This document shows positions 36,165 through 48,468 of a stretch of DNA of 64,000 bases, piece by piece; the stretch's first letter is position 1; the number at the start of each line of letters is the position of its first letter. Source of the DNA: Mytilus californianus (lineage: Eukaryota > Mollusca > Bivalvia > Mytilida > Mytilidae); the NCBI RefSeq assembly GCF_021869535.1, contig NW_026262701.1, forward strand, positions 7,331,501 to 7,395,500, written 5' to 3'. The position numbers and the translations under genes were made by a program. The notes beneath the pieces are model-generated. The model saw only the letters and a program-made list of their open reading frames with translations, did no database searches and was not told the origin of the DNA.

Positions 36165-36892
36165 TAATTGGGATTTGTTCAAGCTTAGTAGTGATTTGGG
36201 AAAATGTGTTGCAGTTTCATTTTTAGCATCATATGAACTGCTGAAGGAATGTCATTACAGATCTGATTCAAAAGAAGAAAGAACAAACTAATTTGTTGTA
36301 TATTTCATTTACTTTTATAAGTCTCAGAAGGTGCCATTAATACAACTTAGTGTTTAATGAATATCTTAATGATCATATGCTTTTAAATTATAATGTAAGT
36401 ATTTACAGCAAATGTGCCAAGTCCAAAAATACATTTGAACTTTGGAAGCTTGGTACATGTATTGTCCCAGTTAAAAGACACATTTGGTTGACTGAGGTTT
36501 GGTCCTTGGGTACAAATATGCATTTCTACCAAAAACACATACATGAGAAGCCATTTAGTATACACATTAATAAGCTGTAGCATGTGTAAGAAGGACTTTT
36601 GTGAATCAAAATATTTGACGTTTGTATACATGTGCATTTAGCTATAAGTTACTACCATGGCTACAGTATGTCTAAGTCAATGATTTAGGCTTACTTTCAC
36701 AGTCACATGCTGAAATTGGTTGTAAGATATTAAAATGTAAAATACTGAAATCAAAATGCATATATGTTTTGAAAATGTTCCAATAAAATTTAGCTTATCG
36801 GAGGCATGAATTTGATTTATTTTAGGCATTATTGAATTTCCTTAAAAGTCTGCAAGCATGTGGATAAGATCAACTTTTTTCTAATTTTTTGA
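36165..36892 (+). other. VANGL 3' untranslated region and flank
   Basis: Follows the stop codon. A candidate polyadenylation hexamer AATAAA is at 36782-36787. I see no other gene here. Confidence 0.5.
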
Positions 36893-37168
36893 AGGGCCAA
36901 AAAGTAATATAGTTCTGTTTTCTTCCTCCCTACCTACCCTAATTTTTCATGCCTACTATTTATAATACATTTTATGAACATTTTTGGTTAACAATTGTTA
37001 ATGTTCAAAATAGTTTTCTATATAGTCTATAGATGTACAATTTAAAAAAAATTCTACTGAACTACCTACCTTTATTTTATCTGCATCGAGGCTGGAAACA
37101 ATTGTATATTTTTGGGCAGGAAACAAGTATATATTTTTGGGCAGGAAACAAGTATATATTTTAGGGGG
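36893..37168. mobile_element. MITE-like element related to 7033-7227, with a triplicated right end
   Basis: Left terminus 'gggccaaaaagtaatatagtt' is followed by 'cctccctacctaccc'. The right side carries three 25-bp copies of 'ggcaggaaacaagtatatat' type sequence and ends 'agggggcct', the inverted counterpart of the left terminus. Confidence 0.55.
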
Positions 37169-40100
37169 CCTAATTTACAAAATTTGAAATAGAGCAAGGG
37201 CTTGTGAAAATAAGCATGAGTGATCCTTAAAAAAACTAAACTATTTTTTTCCAACACCTACAAATAATCAAGCCAGTCAAAATTGGATAACTGCAAACAA
37301 TTAGTTGCTGTGTGTTTAACAGTTAAATTCATCCTTTTTTGTATGCCGGTAATATAAATTTTTCGAATGTATATCTGTAAAGAATAGGTTGTTTTACACA
37401 ATGAAATCCGGTTGTGATCTCGGTTAGTGCTTTACATTGCCTTACATATGGAAACATTTACATTTTTATTTTCATATCAGTTTTATGATTCAGTTTTTTA
37501 ATCACCAAAGGAACATGTATTAAGTCTGCGTATATGTTGTTTTTATGAAATGTATATTCATCTTGTATGTAACCTTAACATTTTTTTTAGCTATCTGTTC
37601 ATCATTTAAGCTGAATTAACCTTTTTTTTAGATTAAAAAGTAGGGAATAATGCAATATAATGTCAATTGTTATGATCATGATTTGCTTTAGGTAGAAGGT
37701 TGCATTTGTGGCCTAATTGGTCCTAAAATCAAATGTATTTGAAATTTCATGTTTGTTCAAAATCAAAGTTTTAATCTATACGTTTTGATAAAACATTTCA
37801 ATTTTACATGATTGATATAGAAACATAAGATGACAGTAAAACTAAATTATTCCAAATGGTAAAACTGCTCTAAATTCAGTCAGTTTTAAATCACACATGC
37901 TTGGAAACAAAATGTATGTTTTCATTTTGTAATGCTGTTTTAAGCAGTGATACGTATACATTGTTGTACATTTCAACATAAAGTTACTGATACATAAGAC
38001 TTTTGTCAAAATTAAGATTAATTTGGCTTTAATCAAAAACAAAAATAGATAATCATGATAGTTAATATAATTTTCTTCAACATTTGGAAAGCTCCCCAAG
38101 GTATGCATATGATTTCTTTGCATAATTTTCAAATCTAATCAAACATACAAAAGTGGTTTAAACCAATCTTGGATTTATATTGAAAAGAGATAAAGAATCT
38201 GATTTAATATTCAGCATGGCAAAAATTATGCAATAAAAAAAGAATACCAGTTAAATCAATTAACTGTAGTCTTCCTATAATCTGATGTGTTGTAATACTA
38301 ACATGACTAACTTACAAAAAAAAAGCAAATATTATGTATTTGATATTGGGTGAATTGACATACATATATAAATTATAAATTTCTTTGAAAACTGCTGGCA
38401 TTTTTGATATCTATACATTATAGTTTTTACATATCTTAAGATTTATTTGATAGTCATGATCTCTAGTTACAATGTATGTGTTTTATTTTGTAAATAAACT
38501 GCTTCTATACAACAATAAGTACAGTTACTGTCCATGTGTACATAAAGAGTTGTGTCCCATTTTACAGTAAACATTTTATTATATTTTGTAAACCACCTCT
38601 GTCATTGTTCTTACTAAGTTGTTCATTCATATCATGTCCCTGATTGTGAAAGGATTATTTCATGTGTATTTTCATTTTGGCAATAGGGAAGTGTTTAGAA
38701 AACTGTTGTGATGTTTTAAAAAAAAAATCAGATTATAGTGACTATAATTGGTACCAGTAATAAAAGAGACATTAGAAACTGTGCTTTGCATTTACACCTA
38801 TTGGCATTTCATTTTAGGCAAACAAATCTTTCATTTGTGCACCAAATACAGGTAGATAGTATAAATAATAGTAATACATTTATACTGTTCAGTTTATATT
38901 ATTTACTTGTATTAATCTATTCAATTTGCCAGCATTATATGTCCCCCCTGTCAACATAGGGAGGTTGAAGTATGAGGATATTGAGCAGGATAAGTTCCTT
39001 AAAAGTTCAATAATAAGGCGAAACACAATATATATTTACAGTTTTCTGTACTAACATAATTTTACAAATTCTCAGTACAAAAAATGAAAATGGTACAAAC
39101 ATTTTATCCTTTCACATATCAGTTTTGTTAATTTCCTTGACCACTGCCTTGTGTAAACAGTCTGGCAAACTTGTTTCATTATTTTGCACATACATCTGAA
39201 TTAGTTTTGGCCAGGAATTTGTTATTCTGTAGCTCTCAGGATCTGGGGTACAATGCAGAAGGTCATTTGAAGGTTACTTACATATAGTTGTGAAATACAA
39301 TCAATGTTGTTGTTGTTGTATCTTTTTGTAAATTTTTGTACATTTATCATAGAACATTTTGTAAAATATTTAATTTTCTTTTTTGTATTCTTGAAGAACA
39401 ATTTGTATTCATTGTCATGATTGTATAGCATGCCAAGAACAAACTCTTAGGATAGAATTCACTTATAAAATTTTGTTTTGCATGGGAATTGAAAAGCATT
39501 TTCATGTTAACAAGGTTTTTTTTTGTTTATAAGTAGGAATGGTAATTAGCCAACAGAATAATTGATGTTTTATTGATCTGAAAATGAGATTACTTTTTTT
39601 GAACAAATTCATAAATTTTATATAAATTAAAAATATAACTTCCTCTTGGTAGAACCTACCCAGAATTTCCTCAACTTTCAATTACTCAATAACTGACTTA
39701 TGAATATAAAGGTCATCTCCAAGTTATAGTAATGTCATTAGCAAAAAATGATATTGGTTACCCAAACTGTAAAATCTTTGATAATTTCAGGAAAAGACAA
39801 ACAAAATGGAACAGAGCTTATCTTGTACAAATAGATTACCTGCTATTTAAGATAGAGTAGCACATGTCCATGAACAAAATTCTCCTTTTCAAAGAATTGT
39901 TCCAGTTTTTATCATAATAGGAGCATGGTCAATGTATTTACACATAGTATTATTTGCTGATCTGTATGTCTGTATTTTTACTATACACACTTTTATATCT
40001 ATATAAAATTACAAATAAGATCTGAATGTAAATTTTGAAAATATTTTGCTGTAACTTTTTTTTTACAATTTAGTCTTTTTTTTTTTCATGTAATCATGTA

Positions 40101-40350
40101 AGACTTTCATCAGATATCTTATTAATAAAAAAATATCTGATATACAATTGAAGTTTTATTATTATAATCCCACTCCTGTATGTATTGAGATAACCTTGTT
40201 GATCCATTCGACTGTTCAATGACAAATATTGTTTTCACACTATTCTCATAAACTACTGAACTTGACCTCATATTTGGTCAGTAGTTTGACAGTGATGAGT
40301 AGTTACATGTAACCACTTATCAGATGTGTTAGAAACCTTGTTCCTGTTCG
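37169..40350. other. Gene-free stretch downstream of VANGL
   Basis: A+T-rich, with scattered short frames lacking recognisable domains. I see no gene, and no repeat with clear ends. Confidence 0.4.
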
Positions 40351-40362
40351 CTGATACTTTGA

Positions 40363-40614
40363 TTGATTGATTTATTGGTGTTTAACACCACTTTCAATGC
40401 TATTGTGCTATTTCATGGCATTCAGTTTTTATTGGTGGAGGAAGCCGGAGTGCCCAGAGAGAACCACCGACCTAGGAAAACTGACAATCCTAGTCAATTA
40501 AGATTGCAGTCGAGCGCACCTGCCACGTTTGGGATTTAAACACACAACCTCAGTGTTGACTGGCTAGTGATACAGTAGTTCAACTACTTAGCCCACTCGG
40601 CCACTGTGGCCCCT
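40363..40614 (-). mobile_element. tRNA-derived SINE, full length
   Basis: Same family as 3871-4132: head 'ggggccacagtggccgagtg' on -, core 'ggcactccggcttcctccac', tail of GATT repeats. Flanked by ctgatactttga (40351-40362) and ctgataccttga (40615-40626), an 11-of-12 target duplication. Confidence 0.87.
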
Positions 40615-41075
40615 CTGATACCTTGAATTTTAAAATATATTGAATGTACTTAAAATGCTCGTCACATATTTCTCAAATACTACTTGATCAGCAGCTCAAC
40701 AGTGAAGAGTTGTAATGTGTTTGTGTGTCCTTTTCTGATATGTCAGACAACTTCTTCCTGTTTTCCGATAAGAGCAGAGGTATGCTTAGCACAACACCAT
40801 GTTCATTCATGTTTTAATCCCTATATAAGCACTGCTATGATTAGGTTCAATGTTAATAGGACAGCAATAAGTGTACTGTAATGTGTAGTTGTAATTAGGT
40901 GATCTTCTACACTAACAGTAATGACTGCACACTTTGGAATAATGGTATGAGGAAACTAAATCAAGGGAGACAACTAAAGATCTATAAATCATTATTAAAC
41001 GACATATTCTGTAGAGGGACACACAGTCAAAATAGACAACATGCTGACATGGTATATACAGTATGCAGTTACATA

Positions 41076-41266
41076 CTGTAAATTCAGAAATTTTTGCAAA
41101 TTTTGTATAATGGACTAAAATGCGAGATTAATTATTGCGATTTCAGGAAAATCTGCATACAGTAATATGTATCATATATCAGAATGCGAGTTCTTATTAT
41201 TGCGATACTGATTCAGTCGCATTATTCGCATAAATAAAAACCTCGCAATAATTTCTGAATTTACAG
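41076..41266. mobile_element. TA-target MITE, copy 1 (191 bp)
   Basis: Ends CTGTAAATTCAGAAAT and ATTTCTGAATTTACAG are inverted and flanked by TA. The interior repeats 'attattgcga' and 'aaaatgcga' motifs. A second copy is at 48277-48466. A Tc1/mariner-type origin is inferred from the TA target. Confidence 0.82.
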
Positions 41267-41268
41267 TA

Positions 41269-43554
41269 CCTTGATTGCCTACAATTTTTTTTCAGATCAA
41301 GACAGAATTCAAATGGATTATAGTCATATGAAACTTCAAATTTAAAAAAAAAAAAAGAATATGTTTTATATACTTGAAAGGCTAAGTTGTATTATAAAAC
41401 AAGTGTACATGGACTTTCTTGTGAAAGAAAATACCATCATCCTATCAAAATCTTCAGAAATATACTTATATTGAATTATTGTCTTCCTGTATACTAATTC
41501 GTCGATATTTTACAGCATGCAGTGACCTTAACTACGAGACCTCTCTTTAGAACTTAAGCCACCACACAGTGCAAGTGCGAGGGAAAACCGTGATGACAAT
41601 GTAAACAAACTTGCACTGGAAGGTAAATAGTAATAGTTGATTCTTAAAGAACAAATTAAATACAAAAAATCATTTAACAACAGTTATTTAAAAGTTTGTT
41701 AGACACATGGGAACGCATAGAAAAATATAAAAAAAAAATTTACATCGCTCTTTCAATTTACTTATTTTTTACATGCTCCACATGCTTCTGTGTTGATTGT
41801 TTATCAAACTTGAAAGTTAATGAGCTTGCGATCAACAATCACCGAATGAAATATTATGTGTCGATTAAACATAGATTCGTAACAATGCAGATAGGACTTA
41901 GTAAGTATATATGAATGCATTGGTTCAATAATTTCCTGAACATCAAATTTTTTTGAAACTTGTTTCATATGACTTTAAGACCATGCATAAGCTCTAAGAC
42001 CATGCATAAGCTAGCATATCAAATAGTTGTAGTGTTGTCATTTCTAATAAGTTTCCAAATTCTCACAATACTGTATAGGCTCCTCATCTCACTTTATACT
42101 GATCCCTCATCTTGCTTTACAGTACAGATCAACAAAATTTGTTTAAAGGGATATACATGTCCATTTGACATATCTTATATGTAAGAGATCAATGGTTGAA
42201 TCTCCACTTTATCAAAACGAAACTTTAAAACTGTTGTTTGCAGCCATGCATTTGGCTTTAAGGAGCAAGAGGAAAGACTAGTCAGCCGGATGTCAGAATA
42301 ATGTATCTGAGTAAGATGATGTCTGTGCAGACTTGTCTTATGAGCTAGCATTAAAATTCTGAATCATTATGTCCATTTATAGTACAAAGCAAGGTATACT
42401 TATATCTCACCTGAACATGCATGTACAAATATTTGCTGCTTGTCATTAATTAGTAATGCACCATTCAACTCATATGTCATTGCCTTTTTTAATTTTCATG
42501 CTTCAGAGGTTTGGTTTACCTGTTTATATTTATGGTTCAGTCTACAATGAAGTATAATATGTCTGAAAAGTTTCACATGGCTTTCACTTCTTTTTTACAC
42601 CCCTGCAGTCAGAAAAAAAACCAAACCTTTTTTACAAGAACTACATGACAGGTTTAATTTTGGGGAAATGGACTTGTAGAAGGCATACATGTTCATCTGA
42701 CAAGTCTTGAACTAAAATTTTTACTTCTTCTATGGCTTATTTGATTGGTTGATAGTTGTTTAATTTCAAGCTGCAAATAATGCATGGAAAGTCGGAATGA
42801 TATATGATCAATACTGGACCAACACAGCTTTGGATTTTTACTTGCACACAGGGTAACAGCCTGCAGTAAGATTTCCCCCTAAAGTAACAAGCTTTTCTGA
42901 ATATACAAGCTCCTAAATATCACCTTGCCAGTCTTTTCTCTTACTTCTGTCATATTCCTTGCAGATAAGCAGTACATACTAATTTCAAAGTCTGGTTTAA
43001 CCCAGATGGGCTACAACTTCTGTAACTAAAGCAAACATGCTACCATGAGGTCACCAAGGCATTTTGATGACTTTGAAATAATATTTCAAAATCCGTTGTA
43101 CAAAGCAGCATAACTCTATAAACATTTTCTTTAAAAAATGAAAACAACATGTTATGAATTTTGATGTGTCCAAAGTGCTTTTCTGGATTTACCTTCATCA
43201 GGAACGCTCTAAGCCGAATATTTGAAAGCCAAGGATGTATAAGAACCAAAACAGTAGAAGAGCTATATGACCAAAAGTACCTCAAAATAGCCAAATCAAT
43301 CTAAGGTCAACTTTAAATATCACGTACATTTATGGAAGAAACAGAAAATAGATGAGTGATGGATCTGAAAATGTGTCGCACAGTTTAAGCTTAATCACCA
43401 ACCATCAAGAAGCTCGGATTTGTAAAATTGTGACAGAAATGAGTTGCGGATGCACAGACAAAAAGAAGAAAGGACTGACAAGACAGAGACAGAAATTTAC
43501 GTAACTTTGCATTATGTAATTAGATTTCTGCAGCACAGGTTTCAAATATATAAT

Positions 43555-43584
<30 letters not shown>
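41269..43584. other. Gene-free intergenic stretch
   Basis: Contains an 18-bp direct repeat 'taagaccatgcataagct' at about 41975-42012 and an (AT)n run at about 43557-43585. I see no gene. Confidence 0.4.
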
Positions 43585-43590
<6 letters not shown>

Positions 43591-44430
43591 TTCTGTTTGG
43601 TATTGAATTTATAATTAACGTAAGATCCATTTTGTTACATCTGGTGATCCGTTTATTTGGCAATCGTCAATGGCAGTCACCAGGGTTTAAGAACATCCGT
43701 TGTTCGACCTGCTAGTCAAATGCGTTTTGTTAAAATATACTTTTTCACTTTTTTGGTCTTTTGGAAAATGTTGTTTGTGCTGTATTTAGACCCCTCTACG
43801 AAGAAATGTGTTTTGCATGCTCATGTATAAAAATTGCGGTTTTTTTCCAACGCAATCATAGGTTTGAACGTTGTTTTCAATTTAGACTTGTTTGTATTTT
43901 TTTGTTTGGGCTTGTATTATATTTGCCTTTGGGTTTATATGATCCGTTCATCCTATTTCGACTCATCAAAATTCAAGAGTCTATCTTAAATTGAGGTAAA
44001 TTATATGGCCTTCCAAATACCGTTTCGATTCCTAACATCACTGAAGAGACATTAATTGTCGAAATCCGGATATGGTGTACTAATTTCTGCACCTTTTGTT
44101 TGCGGTATACCATCTTTTCCGCAAGTTTATTGTTTTCTATTTGGTATTAAATTTATAATTAAGATCCATTTTGTTACATCTGGTGATCCGTTTATTTGGC
44201 AATCATCAATGGCAGTCAGCAGGGTTTAAGAACATCCGTTGTTCGACCTGCTAGTCAAATGAGTTTTGTTAAAATATACTTTTTCACTTTTTTGGTCCTT
44301 TGGAAAATGTTGTTTGTTCTGTATTTAGACCCCTCTACCAAGAAATTTGTTTTGCATGAACACATATAAAAATTGCGGTTTTTATCCAACGCAATCATAG
44401 GTTTGAACGTTGTTTTCAATTTAGACTTGT
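43585..44430 (+). mobile_element. Penelope pLTR/retrozyme-like unit: segment X, hammerhead segment, segment X
   Basis: Segment X at 43585-43890 recurs at 44129-44430, a 544-bp offset, both from 'attgttttct.tttggtatt' to 'tttcaatttagacttg'. The 238 bp between them contain a hammerhead ribozyme fold (44035-44078). TA-rich microsatellites border both outer ends. X also occurs downstream of the Penelope pseudogene (17272-17390), in the same order relative to a decayed hammerhead. No protein is encoded. Confidence 0.75.
44035..44078 (+). ncRNA. Type I hammerhead self-cleaving ribozyme motif
   Basis: Stem I ACAUCA (44035-44040) pairs with UGGUGU (44073-44078, one G-U). The core is CUGAAGA (44041-44047). 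Stem II is GACA-UUAAU-UGUC with the required G-C closing pair, then GAA. Stem III is the palindrome AUCC-GGAU with no loop, followed by A at the cleavage position 44072. All invariant core bases are present. A loop-less stem III is typical of hammerheads that act as dimers in tandem repeats. Confidence 0.8.
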
Positions 44431-44659
44431 ATATATATATAGATAGACCTTTTCATTGTAAATTGATGAATTTAATCCTGCATACAGGAGAGCCTTGGGT
44501 AATCAAGTGGTCTATGTAGTTCATCTACATTGAACACTAGTTTGTAGTTAATGAGTTTTACAGTTCAAACCCCACTTGTGGCAAGGTGCTTTCACTTCAG
44601 ATCTTAATTGTCTGGGAGAACATGATTTACTTACTAGTTGTAATTGGCTTTAATCTAGC

Positions 44660-45100
44660 TTTCAGTTACCATGAGTACTCTTATTTCAGTGCTTTGTGTC
44701 TATTTTTTTTTTTTTTATGTTAGTTGTTTTTTGTGCCTCTTACTGATACTTTGCAATTGCAACTGATTTTTACAGCTTGTTCTTATGTTGTGCTGTTAAA
44801 CTACTTTCCCAGGTTAGGGGAGGATTTGGTGCTCACAAACATGTTTAACCCCACCACATTCTTTATATGCCTGTCACAAGCCAAGAGCCTGTAGTACAGT
44901 GGTTGTCGTTATTTCATGTCGGTCATATTTGTTTTTCGTAAATTGTTTTGTTATAAATGGACCTTTTATAATAAACTATATTATAAGGGTTTTTCACATT
45001 GTTGAAGGCTGTACGGTGGCATATAATTGCTTACTACCACTTCAATCAAACTCTGGTGGATAGTTGTCTCATTGGCAATCATACCACATCTCATCATTTA
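44660..45100 (+). repeat. Interspersed repeat shared with 16800-17261
   Basis: Shares 'cccaggttaggggag', 'tttaacccc.ccacattct', 'gttgaaggc' and 'gttgtctcattggcaatc' in order. The tail part also occurs near 20740 and 21000. Confidence 0.65.
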
Positions 45101-45105
45101 TATCT

Positions 45106-45240
45106 AGGATTGCCAGTTTTCCTGCAGAATGTAGGTGATTCTCTCTCGGTACTCAGCCTTCCTCCACCAAATAAAATTAGCCGCCATGATGTAGCCAAGT
45201 GTGCTGAAAGTGGTGTTAAACACTAACAATTAATCAATAA
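45106..45240 (+). mobile_element. tRNA-derived SINE, 5'-truncated
   Basis: Holds only the 3' half of the SINE: 'aggattgccagttttcc', core 'ctcggtactcagccttcctc', 'gtggtgttaaacac' and an AATCAAT tail. It directly follows the repeat at 44660-45100. Confidence 0.7.
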
Positions 45241-46436
45241 ATTAATCCGGCATCTAGTTACAAAACTATCAAGACAATCCTAAACTGAAGTCATTCACCA
45301 ATAATGTACACAGAGTTGACCAAATTTATGCCTGGACTATTTTTCCTGATAAGATCTGGAAAAAAAATTCATTCCTGCCTGACTAGTCACTGATTAGATC
45401 TGTAGACCTAATCCTCATACTGCATTCATTCAAATGTAAAATATTGATGACACAATTTATCGTTGAACCTATACTGCTAATTAAGATGTGCACACTACAA
45501 ACTGTCGATCGTTTCTTAGGTCCAAACCTCAACTGGGACAGGAGAAGAACCAAACAGTAAACTTAACAGTATATCATCTCCACCACTCAATTAGTCAAAA
45601 GGATAAAAACAAGAGCATTTTATGGAATTGTGTTTTTAGCAATTTTGTTGTCAAATAATGTGTTTCATACTTTTAGGTATAAAAAAATGTTTCTTTTATT
45701 TTCCTTTATAGTTTTTTTTGGGCATTGCAAAATATTATTTTTCCAGTGCTATTTATGACACTGCTGTATGAAATCTTCTATGAAGTACAGTAACTGATAT
45801 TAAATGAAGATGATTTCTCATAATGATGTTTTGAGCCTGCCCTCAGTAACTGTGAGCATTTTTCTAAAATTTGTTATTTATTTTGTGTTAATGTTATCTT
45901 TCATACTGTTAACTGCGTTTCCCGTACTGGTTTTTATAGTATGTTCTTTAAAGTATATTTTGTTTATCTACTGATCAAGATTAAAAATGGAGAGGGTTGA
46001 GACCGCAAAGAACGAGTTTAACCATGTTTTATTTTCATGTGCCTTCTAAGTTATGAACCTTGTTAGATGTTGTCATTTGTCATATCTTAATGTTTTTGTT
46101 CTTTGGAGAATTGAGTGTTAATGGCAGAGCTTTGATTGTTTCTGATAAATTTAAATTTATTCACAACTTTTATCAACTCAAGACAATTTAAAGCTTGACA
46201 TATTGAATGAACAACTGTCTGTTGTTGAAGCTATATATTGCCCTTGAGATGTCTTATGATTTTTCCCCTTTGGTTGCTGTCTCATTGACATATACCCAAC
46301 ATCTCCTTTTATTTATACAATTTATTCTTTGCTTTTTTTAACAGTACATGTAACATCAAAATTGACTTTGTGTCTAAATTTCTTTATTGTTTGCCCTTTG
46401 TTAACATCTTTTGGCAACAAACTTATATAAAAATAA
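45241..46436. other. Gene-free intergenic stretch
   Basis: Only a weak match to the 'ttgctgtctcattgacatat' repeat tail near 46275 is visible. I see no gene. Confidence 0.4.
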
Positions 46437-47022
46437 ATGGGGAATGTGTCCATGGGACATAGATGATGCCCCTGCTTGCATATAACATTATAAAGGGATA
46501 TAACTCAAGAACCGTAGAAATGACGCTACCCAAATTTGTACTTGATCAGAGTTTTGTTGTAATGAGCATTGTGTATAAGTTTCATACTATTTGGTTGAGG
46601 CAAGCTTAAGAAAAAGAAAGGAAACGAAAAATTCAGCAATTTTTTCATTTGTAAAGGGACATAAATCTAGAACAGTAAAAGTGATGCCACCAAAATTCAA
46701 ACTTGGTCTGTGTTTTGTAGTAATAAGCATTGTGTATAAGATTCATAACATTTTTTTGAGGCAAACTAAAGTTAGAGAACGGAAACGAAAAATTCAGTGA
46801 TTTTTTCAATTTGTAAAGGGGCATAACTCTAGAACGATAAAAGTGACGCCACCAAAATTCAAACTTGATCTGTGTTTTGTGGTAATAAGTATTGTGTATA
46901 AGTTTCATAACATTTGGTTGAGGCAAACTAAAGTTAAGAGAACAGAAACCAATTTTGGGATGTACGGAGGGACGTACGGACAAGGGTAAAACTTAATGCC
47001 CCCTCCGCAACAGCGGTTGCAT
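46437..47022 (+). mobile_element. Pearl/Helentron-like element, three core units
   Basis: Same ends and units as 8222-9381: 'atagatgatgcccctgcttg' at the left, units starting near 46492, 46652 and 46814, then 'ggtaaaacttaatgccccct' and a GC-rich inverted end. Open frames on both strands (46591-46800 +, 46645-46983 -) are repeat by-products. Confidence 0.7.
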
Positions 47023-48276
47023 AATAAGGAGAAGTGCTATAATTGCCTTTGAGTCAACTATCCATCAGAGTCCAAATGATATGGATGTAATCAACAATAG
47101 GTCACTGTAGGGCCTTCAACAATGAGTAACACCCATACAGTATTGTCAGCTATAAAGGCATTTACAGACATTGATTGTTGTCTGGTTATAGTGCAGTGGG
47201 CTAAAACTAAGAAAAAGACATAAATGACTTTAGTACAAAGTTTACTGAGATGTATTACTTCACAGAAAACAATGATTATGTTTTATAAACATATGACAGA
47301 AATAAATATTATGCTATAAATCATTGATTACATTGTGATAATGTTATTCTTACTTACATACCAGTTTGGAAGGAATTTCAAAAATATTATCAAAATCACA
47401 ATCTTTTTGAAAGTTGCAGTTGTCAATTACTAGGCGAAAGTATTTTCAGAAATATAGAAATGAGAAATTGTAGAAACATTTGGTAAAAGAAATTCAATAG
47501 GACAAAGATAACATACTCTTGAAATTAAACAAGGGAGATAACTCTAAAGCTTCTAAAGTAAATTTTACATTATCAGATACAAAAAATGTGGCATCACAAA
47601 AATTGGATAATATCTAGATCACCAAGTCATATATTCAACTTGAATTTTATACTATTTGAAATATTTTGAAGAATTCAAATAAGAAACCTATTCTATTTTC
47701 ATTTAGACTATTTTCCTGAAAAAAGCGAAAAGTTAACTAGACAACTGCAACCCTCAAACAAAAATCGGACGGGACAATATTAAGTAATCCCTGCAAGAGA
47801 AATTTCTTACTAAATTACAAATAGAAATTCACTTGAAAAGGATAAATGACCTTTGTAGTGTAATTATAAAAAGTTTTTAGCAACTGTTTTACTGAGTAGA
47901 CTTCTTTTAATCAGCTAAGAGATTGAATTAAATAAACCTGTTAATATTTAAAAAAAATTCACAACATTCATACAAACTGCATACATGATCACATTATAAT
48001 TGGTTTTGGTCACAGAAACTGCATCTATGATCACAACTACCGGTAATTATGATTTTTAAGATGAATTTCATACTGCTTATAAATAAAAGAATGTACAAAG
48101 ATACATATTGCACAGAAAGATTCCATATCACTGGCACATTCATAACATTTACTGGTCTAACAACAACACAACACGAGAACAGAGAAACAAAAATCATTAT
48201 TAGAACTACTGTTGATTCATTAATATTCTTGGGATACTAATTTTCATCTATTTCTTGAGAATATGTCAACAACATA
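47023..48276. other. Gene-free intergenic stretch
   Basis: Near 47105-47160 lies a short repeat 'ccttcaacaatgagtaacac' related to one at about 1105-1160. I see nothing else. Confidence 0.4.
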
Positions 48277-48466
48277 CTGTAAATTCAGAAATTATTGCGT
48301 GCAATTATTATTGCGATTTTGTCATTTTAGACTAAAATGCGATTTTAATTTTTGCGATATTGAGAAAAATCCTGTTTAATTCATATAAAAAATTTCAAAA
48401 TGCAAGTTTAAATTATTGCGATTATAACCCTGTCGCATTATTTTGCAATAATTTCTGAATTTACAG
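48277..48466. mobile_element. TA-target MITE, copy 2 (190 bp)
   Basis: Same inverted ends (CTGTAAATTCAGAAATTATTGCG) and TA flanks as 41076-41266, with interior 'ttgcgat' and 'aaaatgcga' motifs. Confidence 0.82.
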
Positions 48467-48468
48467 TA

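Noticed and set aside
37842-38132. 96-codon frame on -
   Set aside because: No domain, no splice context, composition like its A+T-rich surroundings.
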